From positions 627,991-691,990 of the forward strand of contig KN805377.1 of the NCBI GenBank assembly GCA_000818945.1: a stretch of 64,000 nucleotides of DNA, given 5' to 3'. Origin of the DNA: Schizochytrium sp. CCTCC M209059. Its lineage: Eukaryota > Sar > Bigyra > Thraustochytrida > Thraustochytriidae. The notes under the pieces were generated by a model. It had not been told where the DNA came from. It was given only the letters and a program-made list of their open reading frames with translations, and searched no databases. Shown in pieces: positions 41,551 through 51,719 of this stretch (position 1 is its first letter; each line of letters begins with the position of its first letter). A program made the translations under genes and the position numbers.

Positions 41551-42512
41551 CCCCAAGGGTTACATAGGCACCGTTGTCTGCTAGGACATGACGAAAGGGG
41601 TCAAGCCAAGCCACCAAGGCTCGGTCTGCTTCCCATGGCCAGTAACTTGCTTATAATTGTTTTGTATGCCAGAGTCTTCTAGTAGAATCTTTTCGTTTAG
41701 TCCGTTCGCGAGCTAGCTAGCCAGCTAGCTAGCTAGCTTACTGTTAGTTCGCTCCTTCGGCAGAACGCCCTTATTCGCTCTGCCCTCGCATCCTTGTTTC
41801 ACAATCAGCCGAGGTCGGTGCTTCCTCTTCACGTCCGCCAGAATTCTGAACCGCGGCGCGGCCACCACTACACGCAGCAGCCGCAGAGGCGACTCTAGCC
41901 TCGCAGGGGGCAAACTATCTTACAAGCAACTGCTGTGCTGCTGCTGACCGCGCCTGCGACCACCACCCACCCACTCACTCCCAGCCCACCTCGCTTTCCG
42001 TACGTGCGCCGCCCTCGATGTCCGCCAAGTTTATGCGCCAGCCGTGGCCTCTTGGCCGACCGTAGTTTTCGTACAGTACGCGCTCGCGGCTTGGTCGTCG
42101 CACACCTCGCGTCTCGTAAAGTAAAGCAAAGCCAAGCCAAGCCAAGCCGCGCGTCCTGGCTGTGCACGCACGCAGTAGTCATCCTCGATAGGTATTGTCG
42201 ACGTCGCGCTTAGACACATTATATGCCCTATACATACACTGTAGTACGTATATCATACTTGCTTGCCCAGAATACGTATACCATCTAGGCCTATCGCACG
42301 GACACCAAGCCAAGCCAAGCCCAGCCAGCCCCGGCGAGCGAGCCGCGCCAGGCCGCCGGCCGCGGCAGAGCGCTAGCGGCGCGAAGGCAGCGAGCGGCGC
42401 GAAGGCAGCGCGCGGGCGCGGCGGGCTCGAGGTCGTGGCCGCGGAGCGGAGCAGAGCGGAGCAGGGCGGGCGGAGCGGAGCAGAGGGCAGGGCAGAGGCA
42501 TCAATCAAATCA
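41551..42512. other. Intergenic region upstream of the Myb gene
   Basis: Holds the desaturase 3' UTR, a (GCTA)n tract at 41709-41738, pentanucleotide repeats, and GC-rich sequence running into the assembly gap. A continuous + frame enters the gap in the Myb frame, but its composition is low-complexity, so I do not count it as coding. Confidence 0.45.
42118..42148. repeat. (AAAGT/AAAGC/AAGCC)n pentanucleotide microsatellite
   Basis: About six 5-base units; a further three AAGCC units lie at 42305-42320. Both are upstream of the 4R-Myb coding region. Confidence 0.85.
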
Positions 42513-43126
42513 NNNNNNNNNNNNNNNNNNNNNNNNNNNNNNNNNNNNNNNNNNNNNNNNNNNNNNNNNNNNNNNNNNNNNNNNNNNNNNNNNNNNNNNN
42601 NNNNNNNNNNNNNNNNNNNNNNNNNNNNNNNNNNNNNNNNNNNNNNNNNNNNNNNNNNNNNNNNNNNNNNNNNNNNNNNNNNNNNNNNNNNNNNNNNNNN
42701 NNNNNNNNNNNNNNNNNNNNNNNNNNNNNNNNNNNNNNNNNNNNNNNNNNNNNNNNNNNNNNNNNNNNNNNNNNNNNNNNNNNNNNNNNNNNNNNNNNNN
42801 NNNNNNNNNNNNNNNNNNNNNNNNNNNNNNNNNNNNNNNNNNNNNNNNNNNNNNNNNNNNNNNNNNNNNNNNNNNNNNNNNNNNNNNNNNNNNNNNNNNN
42901 NNNNNNNNNNNNNNNNNNNNNNNNNNNNNNNNNNNNNNNNNNNNNNNNNNNNNNNNNNNNNNNNNNNNNNNNNNNNNNNNNNNNNNNNNNNNNNNNNNNN
43001 NNNNNNNNNNNNNNNNNNNNNNNNNNNNNNNNNNNNNNNNNNNNNNNNNNNNNNNNNNNNNNNNNNNNNNNNNNNNNNNNNNNNNNNNNNNNNNNNNNNN
43101 NNNNNNNNNNNNNNNNNNNNNNNNNN
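42513..43126. other. Assembly gap (614 N)
   Basis: It hides the 5' end of the Myb gene. Flanks are GC-rich (left) and CAG-rich (right). Confidence 0.99.
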
Positions 43127-43537
43127 GGCGGGCGACGTGCCCGCCGAGGACATGATCGACGTGAGCCAGCTGCACAGCGTGGGGCATCAGCGCCAGCAGC
43201 AGGACCAGGCAGAGCAAGGGAAAATGCAACACTTTCAGCTCGACATGGCGCGGCAGCAACAGCAGCAGCAGCAGCAGCAGTCACAGATGCAGGTATCATC
43301 TTTGCAGCAGCAACATCAGCCGCAGCCGCCGCCGCTGCAGCAGCAGCAGCAGCAGCAGCAGCATCTTTCTCTTCAGACTCAACAGCCTCAGCATCAGACG
43401 TCACTTCACGACACGCAACAACTTCAACAACAGAATCAGCAGCATATTTCCCATGATCAGACCCAACAGAATCTGCAGCAGACGCAACAGCAAACAAACC
43501 CGCACTTGATCCACAATGCACTGCAATTGACAGGATC

Positions 43538-43568
<31 letters not shown>

Positions 43569-46175
43569 CTGCAGCAAATACAGCAGCAACAACAGCTGCA
43601 ACAACAGCAACAACTCCAACAGCAGCAACAACAACAACAACTCCAACAGCTGCAGCAGCAACAGCAACAGCAACAGCAAATGCAAATACAGCAACAACAA
43701 CAACAACAACAACAGGCGCTTCATCACCCGCAAGGCATCAACATGGGAACCGAGGAATCACAAACGCGCCGCGTACCCCTGGGAAGAAGCGTTTCGTATC
43801 ACCTCCCCAACCGGGAAGTATCCTTGGTCAATGCTGCCACGCAGCCACAGCTACAGCATTCGTTCATCTCGCAAGTACCCAGCACGAACACAGATGACCC
43901 AAACGCGTCCGTCGCAGCAGATACGCTTGCTGAGCTGGGCCGAACAACGCGGTCTGGCCGCGTGTCCAAGCCGCCACCTGGTCACCCTGACATGATGGAC
44001 ATCAGCATGGCGAACGGAGGTGACGAAGAACCGGCCGCCAAGCGAGTTGCAACGCAGGCCAGGCAAAGATCTTTGAAGAAACGCGTCCGTTCCGAGCCTC
44101 TGAAACCATCCCGCACCAAGGCAGTACGTCCTCCGATCTCGCGTACGAACCAGAATCATGGACAGCGGCCCGCCACGGCTTCACCAGGATCGTCAGCGCC
44201 GCCTGCCTCAGGTTCTAATGGATCATCAGCATCGGGCGCGACGCCCTCGCAGCAAACGACATGGTCAGAGCCGCCCTCACAGGCTTCCATGGACAAGGAG
44301 CTCGTCAAGTATCCCCGTGCTGTCCAACTGGCTGTGACAGATACACTAAACGCGCTTGGTGGAAATCGGGCGCAGGCAGAGGTGATCCGAGCTGTGCTCT
44401 TGGCCGCAGAAAAGGTATATCATGCTTGTATCTCGACGCCTGGTGCTGCCGCTGCAGCGGCCGCCACCGCCGCAACGGCCTCACAGAATCAGTCTGGAAT
44501 CTTCATGGCCACACCGCCCACATCTGGTGCATCGCAAATGCATCAGAGTCACTCATCGCAAGGGGGGGCTTTATCATCAACGTCGCAGCAATCACACCAT
44601 CTCCATCGGCATCCGAGTCAGCATGCGGGCCAACAGCAGCAACAACAGCAGCAGCAGCAACAGCCAACGCATGATGGGCAGCCAACGTCAAACAATATTC
44701 TCGTCTCGCTACTTACCTCTCCAAAGAGCGCGCCGCACTCTTTGCAAGGCGCAGCGAAACTCCCCTACGCGAACGATGCTACGGCTGCCAGTGCTGCTGC
44801 TCACGCAGTTCCACCTTCGAATTCTCCCTTCCCTATGCAAATGCACGGTAATAGCTTGGCCAATCTTTCGTTGCCGAGTCCTGCAGGAGGCGCTGGTCCT
44901 CGTCGCGGGGGCACCGGGTACAATCTACAATCTCACATGTCTGCATCCAGCGTCCCCAATGGTCGACGGCCGCACGCTACCTTTTCCGGGATGCGCGCCG
45001 AGAGCGATTCCAAGGTCGTGTCGAGCGATAGTAACCACGGCAGCACTGCCGCAGCCATGAGTCGTTTGCAAAGCACTTGGTCTGCACCGGGGAGCTCCAA
45101 TACGGCGGCCATGCAAAACGTTTTGCGCAACGCGTCGGATGGCTTCAAGACATCGCCGCGAAACTTTCCCGCCTCGTCTGGGTTTCTCTCGCTGCAGCAT
45201 AACGTTCTCAACCACGGAAACGGAGCTGAGCCGCCGCAGCAACAGAAACAGCAACAGCAACAGGGCCAAGTGCAGCAACGCTCTCCCTCTGGAACTTCGT
45301 TGACGAGCGCCTCATCGGCTCCCGTCGGCACCTCACTGGAACCGGCAGTCGGCGAGCAACTTCCTCCATCTCTCAATGGTAGTTCCACCTCGAGTGGCGG
45401 CACTTTCGGTGATGGCAACGGAGCTGCAAGTGCCGCGAATGTGCCGCAAGACATTGCCTCCGAGGCGGACCGTATCAAGGCGTCCTCAAAGCACCGCGCA
45501 GGCGCCAAGTGGACAAACGAGCAAGATGAAGCCCTCCGGCGCTCTGTGGAGCAACATAATGGAACAGGTTGGAAAAACATTGCAAAGTTTGTTCCTGGCC
45601 GCGACCACGTGCAGTGTTTGCAGCGCTGGAAAAAGGTTCTTCGACCTGGGTTGGTCAAGGGTCCATGGACACCAGAGGAAGACAGTCACCTCTTGGAACT
45701 CATCAAGGAAGATTCGACGATGCATTGGGGCAATATTGCTGCAAAAATTAAAGGTCGCACGGCCAAACAATGTCGTGAACGCTGGGGCCTCAATCTCGAT
45801 CCGAACATTAACCACTCCAAATTTACACCCGAGGAAGACGACCTCCTTATGCGCCTGCACGAGCAAATGGGAAGCAAGTGGGCCGAGATTAAATGCCAGT
45901 TTGAGCGTCGTACTGAGAATGCTGTGAAGACTCGATTCAAGTCGCTCATGCGCGCACGTGCGCGGCAATGGTCACCAGATCAGGACGCAAAGCTTCGTCA
46001 GCTCGCCACGCAGTACAATCAGGATTGGACGGCGATTGGCAACGCGTTGCAGCGATCTAAACTCATTGTCCGAAGCCGATTCAAGTACCTCAAGTCACTT
46101 CCTCCTTCCGCGACACCGGCTGTTGTCACACCGCCGATGAACACGAAAAAGCGCGCAACTTCGGCGCCTTCTTAA
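43127..46175 (+). CDS. Four-repeat Myb DNA-binding protein with long polyQ region, 5' partial
   Basis: About 1016 residues are visible; the start is in or before the gap. The first 200 residues are dominated by Gln tracts (about 43247-43720), then Ser/Gln/His-rich disordered sequence with another Gln tract near 44632-44664 and 45235-45262. At the C-terminus are four consecutive Myb/SANT repeats (about 45505-46095). Their starts are KWTNEQDEALRRSV, PWTPEEDSHLLELI, KFTPEEDDLLMRLH and QWSPDQDAKLRQLA, each with the regular Trp spacing (Phe for the first Trp in R3). R1-R3 resemble the MYB3R/c-Myb class and the extra fourth repeat makes a 4R-Myb, a layout also seen in the snRNA-activating factor SNAPC4. 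Expected role: sequence-specific transcription factor in the nucleus with Gln-rich activation region. Confidence 0.88.
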
Positions 46176-46575
46176 TAATGGATGATACTTTTTGGCTTCT
46201 TGGCTGTCTCGACAATGCGCCCCTTGCGCCAAAGCTGACGTGCCTGTGCTTCGAATCGATGCGTGCTTTTCCTTTTTCTTTCTTACTTATATAAACCCAA
46301 TTTTTCTTTTGCAAAGACTCGACGTTGGCGTTGGCTGTCCTGGCGCACTCGAAACATGAGAAAAGCTCTGAAAGAAATCCTAACGAGAACGCTCAAAACG
46401 AGGCTTCGAAGCCTGCGCCAAGCAAAGCTGCATCATACACGTGCAAGCTTGCTCTTTAATTGAAGTCCATCTAAATTTACACGCTTCCTTTTGCACAAGT
46501 GCCTGTTCTCGAGCTGCTGCGCCATACTTGTTCAAACGTTGCGCAGAAGCTTTGGATCATGTGGGTCGCAGCATG
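46176..46575. other. Convergent intergenic region
   Basis: 3' UTRs of the Myb and ABTB1-like genes. No gene or strong repeat seen. Confidence 0.5.
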
Positions 46576-48105
46576 TTACGGATTGGTATCAATGCCGAGC
46601 GCTGCCTCAAAGTCATCCGTGATGGCATCACGACGCTCAATCGAGACCTCGAGAGGCAGCGCCTCGACAAATGCCTCGCGCACTTCAGCGACAATGAATT
46701 CTCTCTCGACAGCATCGTCTCCACAAAATGCCTCGAGAAACTGGTCAAGCGCCTCGACAAGAGGCTCAATGGAGACGCCAGAAAGCTCGTCGTGAGCCAT
46801 GGCCTGACCCAGCGTGTCAAAGCAGACCTTGCGTAGCGAAGCCGACTCGTACGAGTAGTTGAGAGAAAGCCAGTCCCACACATTCGAGCGATCGAGCAGA
46901 GCGTGAGAGACAAGGCAGTCGGCGATCCACTGGGCAAGTCCTGGAATCAGGTAGGCAGTTGCAAGGTCAAGGAGGGCTAAAAGCTCCTCGCGCGCCTTTT
47001 GGTCGTCGGCCCAGGATTCTAAAAGTACCTCGTCACAACCCGGGCCGCCTGTGTACAGGAACATGAGCGCGCAGTGCAGAATGTTCGCTCCGTATGTGTG
47101 AATGGTCTTGGTATCGCGAAAGTTCTGCACTGTGCTATCTTTGAGCAGATTGCCCAAATACGAGCTGCGGGCTGCGACAATGGCTCCGTGGACTGGAAAC
47201 TGTTTTCCTTGGCAGCGCAGTGTGTGATCTGCCAAAAAGGAATGTAGGACAAAACCTCGGCCGAGATCCTCGGGCAGCTTTCGTCCAGCAGGGTACATTT
47301 TAAAAATGACCTTACCGCTGGTCGACGTATGTGAGCGCTGCCTATGTGCTTCCGTTTGGGGAACAGAACGCAGGAGCAGCCGTTCGACATCAATGGCTAG
47401 TAAAAGTTTGCGAAGGCGCAAATGCTTGCATAATTCCGTCAGCGCGTTGGCATCCTCGGCGGGACACTCGAGGACATCGGTGTAAATGTAATGGCGAAGT
47501 GCCTCAAATGCCGGCGCTGTTGCTGGCTTCTCTAGACGCACGCGCGCCGACCCGGCCCAGGGTCCACCCGGGCGAAGCAAGCGAGCCAGCCGTGGGACGC
47601 GCGCAGCGAGCATGAATCTGTGACATGGAAAGGACTCGTCTCCCACGTCGACTGTGATGTCGGCAGATGACAGGTCCTTTTCAAGCTTGGCGATATCCGT
47701 GCCCAGCGGTGACAGCACGACAGTTCTACGCTGTGAATACTGTCGTAAAAGGTTCCGGATGCTGTCATTGAGGGCACCGTACAGACATCTGTCGCCGTCG
47801 TAGCTGTCCTCTGCGCAGTTGGCGCCGCGCTCGAGCAGGAACTCGCACACCTCATAGTGGCCGGCCATGCACGCATAATAAAGCGGCGTGGCATCGAAGA
47901 AGCGCAGGTTGACGCTCTCTGGGTTCTTTTCTACGATGGAGACGACGCGCGGGTAGAGACCTGCTTTGCAGGCTACGAATATATCGTCGGTCGTTTCCAT
48001 CCACACTTGCTCGCGCTGGCGCCTCTCGAGGTACTGCTGTTGTACCCGTTCGTGTTCGCGCCAGTCGTCGTCCTCGGAGTCATCGGCAAAGTTGTAGCCC
48101 TCCAT
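46576..48105 (-). CDS. Ankyrin repeat and double BTB/POZ protein (ABTB1-like)
   Basis: 509 residues, ATG at 48105. An acidic N-terminus is followed by two ankyrin repeats (DDIFVACKAGLYPRVVSIV and TPLYYACMAGHYEVCEFLL, about 40-100). BTB domain 1 (about 145-235) starts DITVDVGDESFPCHRFML. BTB domain 2 (about 285-400) holds FLADHTLRCQGKQFPVHGAIVAARS. A BACK-like helical tail (about 400-490) ends the protein. The ANK-BTB-BTB order and length match ABTB1/BPOZ proteins, which act as CUL3 ubiquitin-ligase adaptors and have been linked to eEF1A turnover. Substrate here is unknown. The gene diverges from the Erg28-like gene. Confidence 0.9.
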   Translation of the reverse strand: MEGYNFADDSEDDDWREHERVQQQYLERRQREQVWMETTDDIFVACKAGLYPRVVSIVEKNPESVNLRFFDATPLYYACMAGHYEVCEFLLERGANCAEDSYDGDRCLYGALNDSIRNLLRQYSQRRTVVLSPLGTDIAKLEKDLSSADITVDVGDESFPCHRFMLAARVPRLARLLRPGGPWAGSARVRLEKPATAPAFEALRHYIYTDVLECPAEDANALTELCKHLRLRKLLLAIDVERLLLRSVPQTEAHRQRSHTSTSGKVIFKMYPAGRKLPEDLGRGFVLHSFLADHTLRCQGKQFPVHGAIVAARSSYLGNLLKDSTVQNFRDTKTIHTYGANILHCALMFLYTGGPGCDEVLLESWADDQKAREELLALLDLATAYLIPGLAQWIADCLVSHALLDRSNVWDWLSLNYSYESASLRKVCFDTLGQAMAHDELSGVSIEPLVEALDQFLEAFCGDDAVEREFIVAEVREAFVEALPLEVSIERRDAITDDFEAALGIDTNP

Positions 48106-48117
48106 GCTCGTGTGCGC

Positions 48118-48156
48118 GTCAGTCAGTCAGTCAGTCAGTCAGTCAGTCAGTCAGTC
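48118..48156. repeat. (CAGT)9 tetranucleotide microsatellite
   Basis: Nine to ten copies starting only 13 bases upstream of the ABTB1-like start codon, so almost certainly within its 5' UTR. Confidence 0.93.
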
Positions 48157-48389
48157 TATCTGTCGCTCTGTCTGCCACTGCGCTCGCGAGCTTCCCGCTG
48201 GATCCGCGTGCTCGCCACGATTGCTTCCTTGCTTCCTTGCCGGCGCCCGCCGTCGCCCCAACGTGTTGTGATTTTGCATGGCGCGTAGTGAAGGCAGGCC
48301 AATTCACATTGCCTGGTAGTAGTACTATAGTACGACGATACTATGCTCTGGGTTCCGGGCACGATCGGCGAGGAGTCTTGTCATCTACA

Positions 48390-48605
48390 ATGGCCACCTT
48401 CTTTTCTCCCCCCTTCGGCGAGGCGGAGGATCTGAAGTGCTTGCTTCTTGAAGTCTTTGCGTCGGACGATTGTAGCGCAGGTGATCTGGGCAGCGCGAGT
48501 GATATTTCGGGTTTCCACTTTGGCGTTAAGGGCGGAGCTCGTGTTTCATTTATATTCGAATCGCTACAGCCTGTTGCTGCTGCTACGCGCAAGACTCTGC
48601 ATTAG
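48390..48605 (+). CDS. Possible small protein, 71 residues
   Basis: ATG at 48390 opens a 72-codon frame with mixed, non-repetitive composition (begins MATFFSPPFGEAEDL), unlike the low-complexity shadows around it. There is a hydrophobic beta-like stretch (ARVSFIFESLQPVAAA). No family recognised and no signal peptide. It could equally be chance. Transcript evidence would decide. Confidence 0.22.
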   Translation: MATFFSPPFGEAEDLKCLLLEVFASDDCSAGDLGSASDISGFHFGVKGGARVSFIFESLQPVAAATRKTLH

Positions 48606-48833
48606 CGTGGTGGTAAATAGGTAGTAGTTGACACTGCGAGCCCCGAAACGTAATCTTTTAATACATATATACATATTGTCGTCGTCATCGGTGGTCATCA
48701 TCGAGCCTGTGCAGAGACTCCCAGGCGTCAAGCTTACTTTATCATTCGCGCATTCTTGCAAAGGTGGCCCACTTCTGATCGCACTAACCGCCGAGCTAGT
48801 CCGCTTCAGGCCTTCTGCACTTTCTACTTCCAC

Positions 48834-48867
48834 CCCTCCCCCCCCCCCTCCCCCCCCCCCCCCCCCC
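48834..48867. repeat. Poly-C run with single T interruptions
   Basis: About 32 C in 34 bases; a candidate for assembly error and for i-motif/G-quadruplex structure. Confidence 0.9.
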
Positions 48868-49476
48868 TTTAGAAAACAAACCTCTCCAGCGCAGCCAATC
48901 TCAGCCGTCGTGCTTTTCCCTTTTCTCCCTCGGCACTCCTTTCTGCCGCTTCTTCTCCCTGACCGACGTTGCCCTGCACGCTCCTCGCTCCCGCGCTTCC
49001 TCGCCCTGCTTCCGCGCCTCCGCCGCTCGCGAGTTGCGCTGCCTGCACCCGTCCTCCATCTCGTCCTCCATCCCGTCCTCCATCCCGTCCTCGTCCGCGT
49101 CCTCGTCCTCGCGGGTCTCTTCCCTTCTCCTCCATCGATCGATCGATCTCTTCGAGTCCCTGCTCTGCCTTGCGGCGGCAGTCCTACCCCGCCCGATCCG
49201 CGCGATCCGCGTCGCGATCTGCGCCGCCGGCCTCAGACAGCGCGCGGCGCGGAGTCCGACACCGCGGGGCCGCCCGGCCTGCAGGGGCGCGGCGCGGGCG
49301 AGCTCGCGCGCGGAGGTGCGGAGGACGCGCCGCGGCGAGACGGCCTGCACGGCGCATGGGGGACGATGATGAGGATGATGAAAGATGATGGTGATGATGG
49401 TGATGATGGCCTGCTTGCGGAGGATAGGGACAAACGCGAAACGCGACGCGACGCCAACATACCCGCAACGCCGAGC

Positions 49477-49567
49477 ATAAGCAGGAGCAGCAGGAGCAGC
49501 AGGAGCAGCAGGAGCAGGAGCAGGAGCAGCAGGGGCAGGAGCAGGAGAGGAGAGGAGAGGAGAGAGA
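49477..49567. repeat. Purine-rich (AGGAGC)n/(AGGAG)n tract abutting a start codon
   Basis: About 90 bases of imperfect AGCAGG/AGCAGCAGG units passing into GAGAGGAGAGG, ending right at the ATG of the Erg28-like gene. Confidence 0.85.
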
Positions 49568-49972
49568 ATGTCGGGCTTCGTGACGAACCACCTGGGGAAG
49601 ATCCTCATTGGTAATGGCGTGCTGGACTCCCTTGCGCTCTTCGTGCCCGGATTATTGGCGGCCTTCCGCGAGAGCCTGGCGCCGCTCCAGGCCACGCTGG
49701 GCACGAGCACGGACGCCGTCGACGAGTGCATGCGGTCCACGGGGCATATGTTCCTCCTGCACGGCGCAGTGCGCATTGTCGCGGGGCTCAACGTCGAGAC
49801 CAAGCTCGCGCGCCAGCTTGCCATCATCTCGTACGCGCTCGAGATGGCCTTCGTCCTTGAGCCCATTGTCTCTGGAAGCCCCAAGCATGATGGATCCAAG
49901 CTGTACCAGGTCGTCTTTCTCACCTCGCTCGGCATCTTGGTCACGTCCTCGTACAAGTCCAAGACGGACTAA
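49568..49972 (+). CDS. Small polytopic membrane protein, Erg28-like (tentative)
   Basis: 134 residues, ATG at 49568. Three to four hydrophobic segments: about 5-32, 58-75, 84-103 and 111-127. The central block (STGHMFLLHGAVRIVAGLN, then K, then ISYALEMAFVLEPIVSGS) lines up by eye with the Erg28 block T-F-G-x-W-T-L-L-x-x-x-x-R followed by a polar-K and a second helix ending in a Ser/Gly-x-x motif. Length also fits (Erg28 is about 135-150). Erg28 is an ER scaffold that tethers sterol C4-demethylation enzymes. The usual Trp residues are missing here, so identity is tentative; an unrelated small TM protein remains possible. The C-terminus is basic (YKSKTD). Confidence 0.6.
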   Translation: MSGFVTNHLGKILIGNGVLDSLALFVPGLLAAFRESLAPLQATLGTSTDAVDECMRSTGHMFLLHGAVRIVAGLNVETKLARQLAIISYALEMAFVLEPIVSGSPKHDGSKLYQVVFLTSLGILVTSSYKSKTD

Positions 49973-50411
49973 ATAAAGTCCTTTTACGGCGGCAGTAAAA
50001 ACCAAAAAACGGCGGCAGCGGCTCGTGGCAGCGCAGCGCGAGCCAGCCGCAATTCTGCAAGACTTGAAACGAATTCTAGAGTCAAATCATTTTATCTCCT
50101 TTTCAGACTGCTGCAGGCCTATAGATGTTGCACGAGATGTGCCCTCTCCAGCGCGCGTAGGTTGTGATCTTCCCGCGTACTTTTTATAAAAAGATCAACA
50201 CATAAGGAAGTTGTGCATTCGTGTTGAGACTTCGAAGAGATCATCTTCCTACCAATGTCTCAACTGTTCGAGTCATTCCTGAATCCACAACTCAGTCTTC
50301 CGCTCTTTGATCGCAACCACCACTCACCATCTTCACAAAAGGGTTATCATGCTTTCGATCCAGGACCATGTTCCTGCACGTGTGATTCACATCTTGCCAG
50401 GTAGGTGCGCA
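49973..50411. other. Convergent intergenic region
   Basis: Between the Erg28-like gene and the broken 7TM copy. AT-richer than the upstream DNA. No gene seen. Confidence 0.5.
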
Positions 50412-51281
50412 TTATTTAACATTCAGTTCCTTGCCTTCTTGACACTTTTGTAAAAGTCCACCAGACGCAACCTTGGTTCGCTTCCTCTGTGATGGGAAAA
50501 GGAGCTTGAAAAATATGATAATACTATATATCGTATTGATGAGCTCATCCGCCGATCCACCAAACAGTTCTAGGTAGGGTATGAACTTCGTGCTGCCTTC
50601 GTTGTATGAAGCTGTCTCCGTGGTTATCGATATAAGCGTCATGAGCGTCATCGTTGAAATGATCGGGATCGAAGAAAGCACAAGGCTCTCTCGCACAAGC
50701 TTGCGGAATGCATTCGCCTGCTCCGAGCTTCGTTCGCTGCTGTCCCGAACCATTCTCGATGACTCCTGCAGAACAGGCCACACAAAGAGGGACATTAAGG
50801 TTAGGGAAAGCACAGCATCAGCGATGGCCATCACAATCGGCAAGAGAATGTGTGGACGCACAATGCAAAACTCCTCGGCGTATATGAGCTTTCCTGAAAA
50901 GGCAATCATCGGTAGCATAGCAATTCCTATGAATGAGTAGATCAAGTACCATATAAGGTTGAGCGTTGCTGAATATCAGTCTGGCATTATGTTTCACACA
51001 ACCATTGCGCGTACAGTAAGCACACTGTAGCAGAAAAAGTGCTGGCAAACGTAGATTGTGGCGCCAATTGATCCGACCACGGCACAGCCTTGTCAGTTCC
51101 CATCGAGACTGAGCAATGCAAGATTTCATGCGCACTGTGCAATGCTGAAAAGAATCTGGCCGAAAATTTCACGAAGTGCTTGTTTTGCACCGGCTTTTGC
51201 TTTTCGCAGTCGTAAAATCCAATGAGCTTTGGGAATGTCTCGCAAAGTAAAGCTTGGTTCTGGGTCACAAAGCAGTTGATT
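50412..51281 (-). pseudogene. Broken, 5'-truncated copy of the tandem 7TM family
   Basis: Reading the minus strand in one frame gives continuous similarity to the three intact neighbours from about their residue 50 to the C-terminus, with no insertion or deletion shift. Four in-frame TGA codons interrupt it at (plus coordinates) 51126-51128, 51093-51095, 50994-50996 and 50976-50978. The first, second and fourth stand exactly where the intact copies have Trp (CAW, NWQGC, MPDWY); the third stands where they have Lys, Gln or Arg. Two further family Trp codons (IWYLIYS and FVWPVL) remain TGG. The natural end is TAA. TM1 and the N-terminus are missing and the frame is closed by TAG at 51282-51284. 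The last 177 codons after the final TGA are open. Most simply a young pseudogene. Confidence 0.85.
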
Positions 51282-51284
51282 CTA

Positions 51285-51719
51285 AAATTTTAGGATTTTT
51301 TTAAAGGCTAGGCCTACAGGACTACCGGAGTTCGACATGACGAACTCTCGCCGACAGTAATTCGGGTGACTCTGTTGACATGCAGTTGACGCCACAGCGA
51401 CTTTACAAGTGACTCGTGCCCGTCAGGGCAAGCTGACAAAGGCTGAGTGAGTGACTTCGCGATGCTGAGGTGCAGGGATTGCGTGGAATCGTTTTATTGG
51501 TACTTGAGGGATATACGACGCTGGCCCGGGGCGGGGGCGGACACGCAGGATGGAAAGGGCGCTTGCTCTTGTGCAGGCGCGGAAAGTTTTCTAGAACTTG
51601 CAAAAATTAAGACAAGCGTCAAGAATCGTGTGGAACATGCCGAAAAGAAAATTATATATACAGAACGTCCCTACGATGAGCACGAGCAAACAACAAATCA
51701 TGATGTCCATCAACCAAAT
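51285..51719. other. Intergenic spacer in the 7TM array
   Basis: Between the broken copy and the next intact copy. The upstream promoter motif shared by the intact copies is not found here beside the broken copy. Otherwise nothing recognised. Confidence 0.5.

Larger units (their letters stand above)
48106..49567. other. Divergent intergenic region with repeats and a C homopolymer
   Basis: Between the ABTB1-like (-) and Erg28-like (+) genes. It contains a CAGT repeat next to the ABTB1-like start, a C-rich run at 48834-48867, pyrimidine-rich GC DNA, GAT repeats near 49366-49410 and a purine-rich tract ending at the Erg28-like ATG. A possible short gene at 48390 is listed separately. Confidence 0.5.

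Noticed and set aside
42195..42512. Frame entering the 614-N gap in phase with the Myb gene
   Set aside because: Continuity through N is meaningless and the sequence is low-complexity; it may be 5' UTR.
48901..49962. 353-codon open frame on the - strand
   Set aside because: Antisense to the Erg28-like gene and to its repeat-rich leader; content is driven by GAG/GGC repeats.
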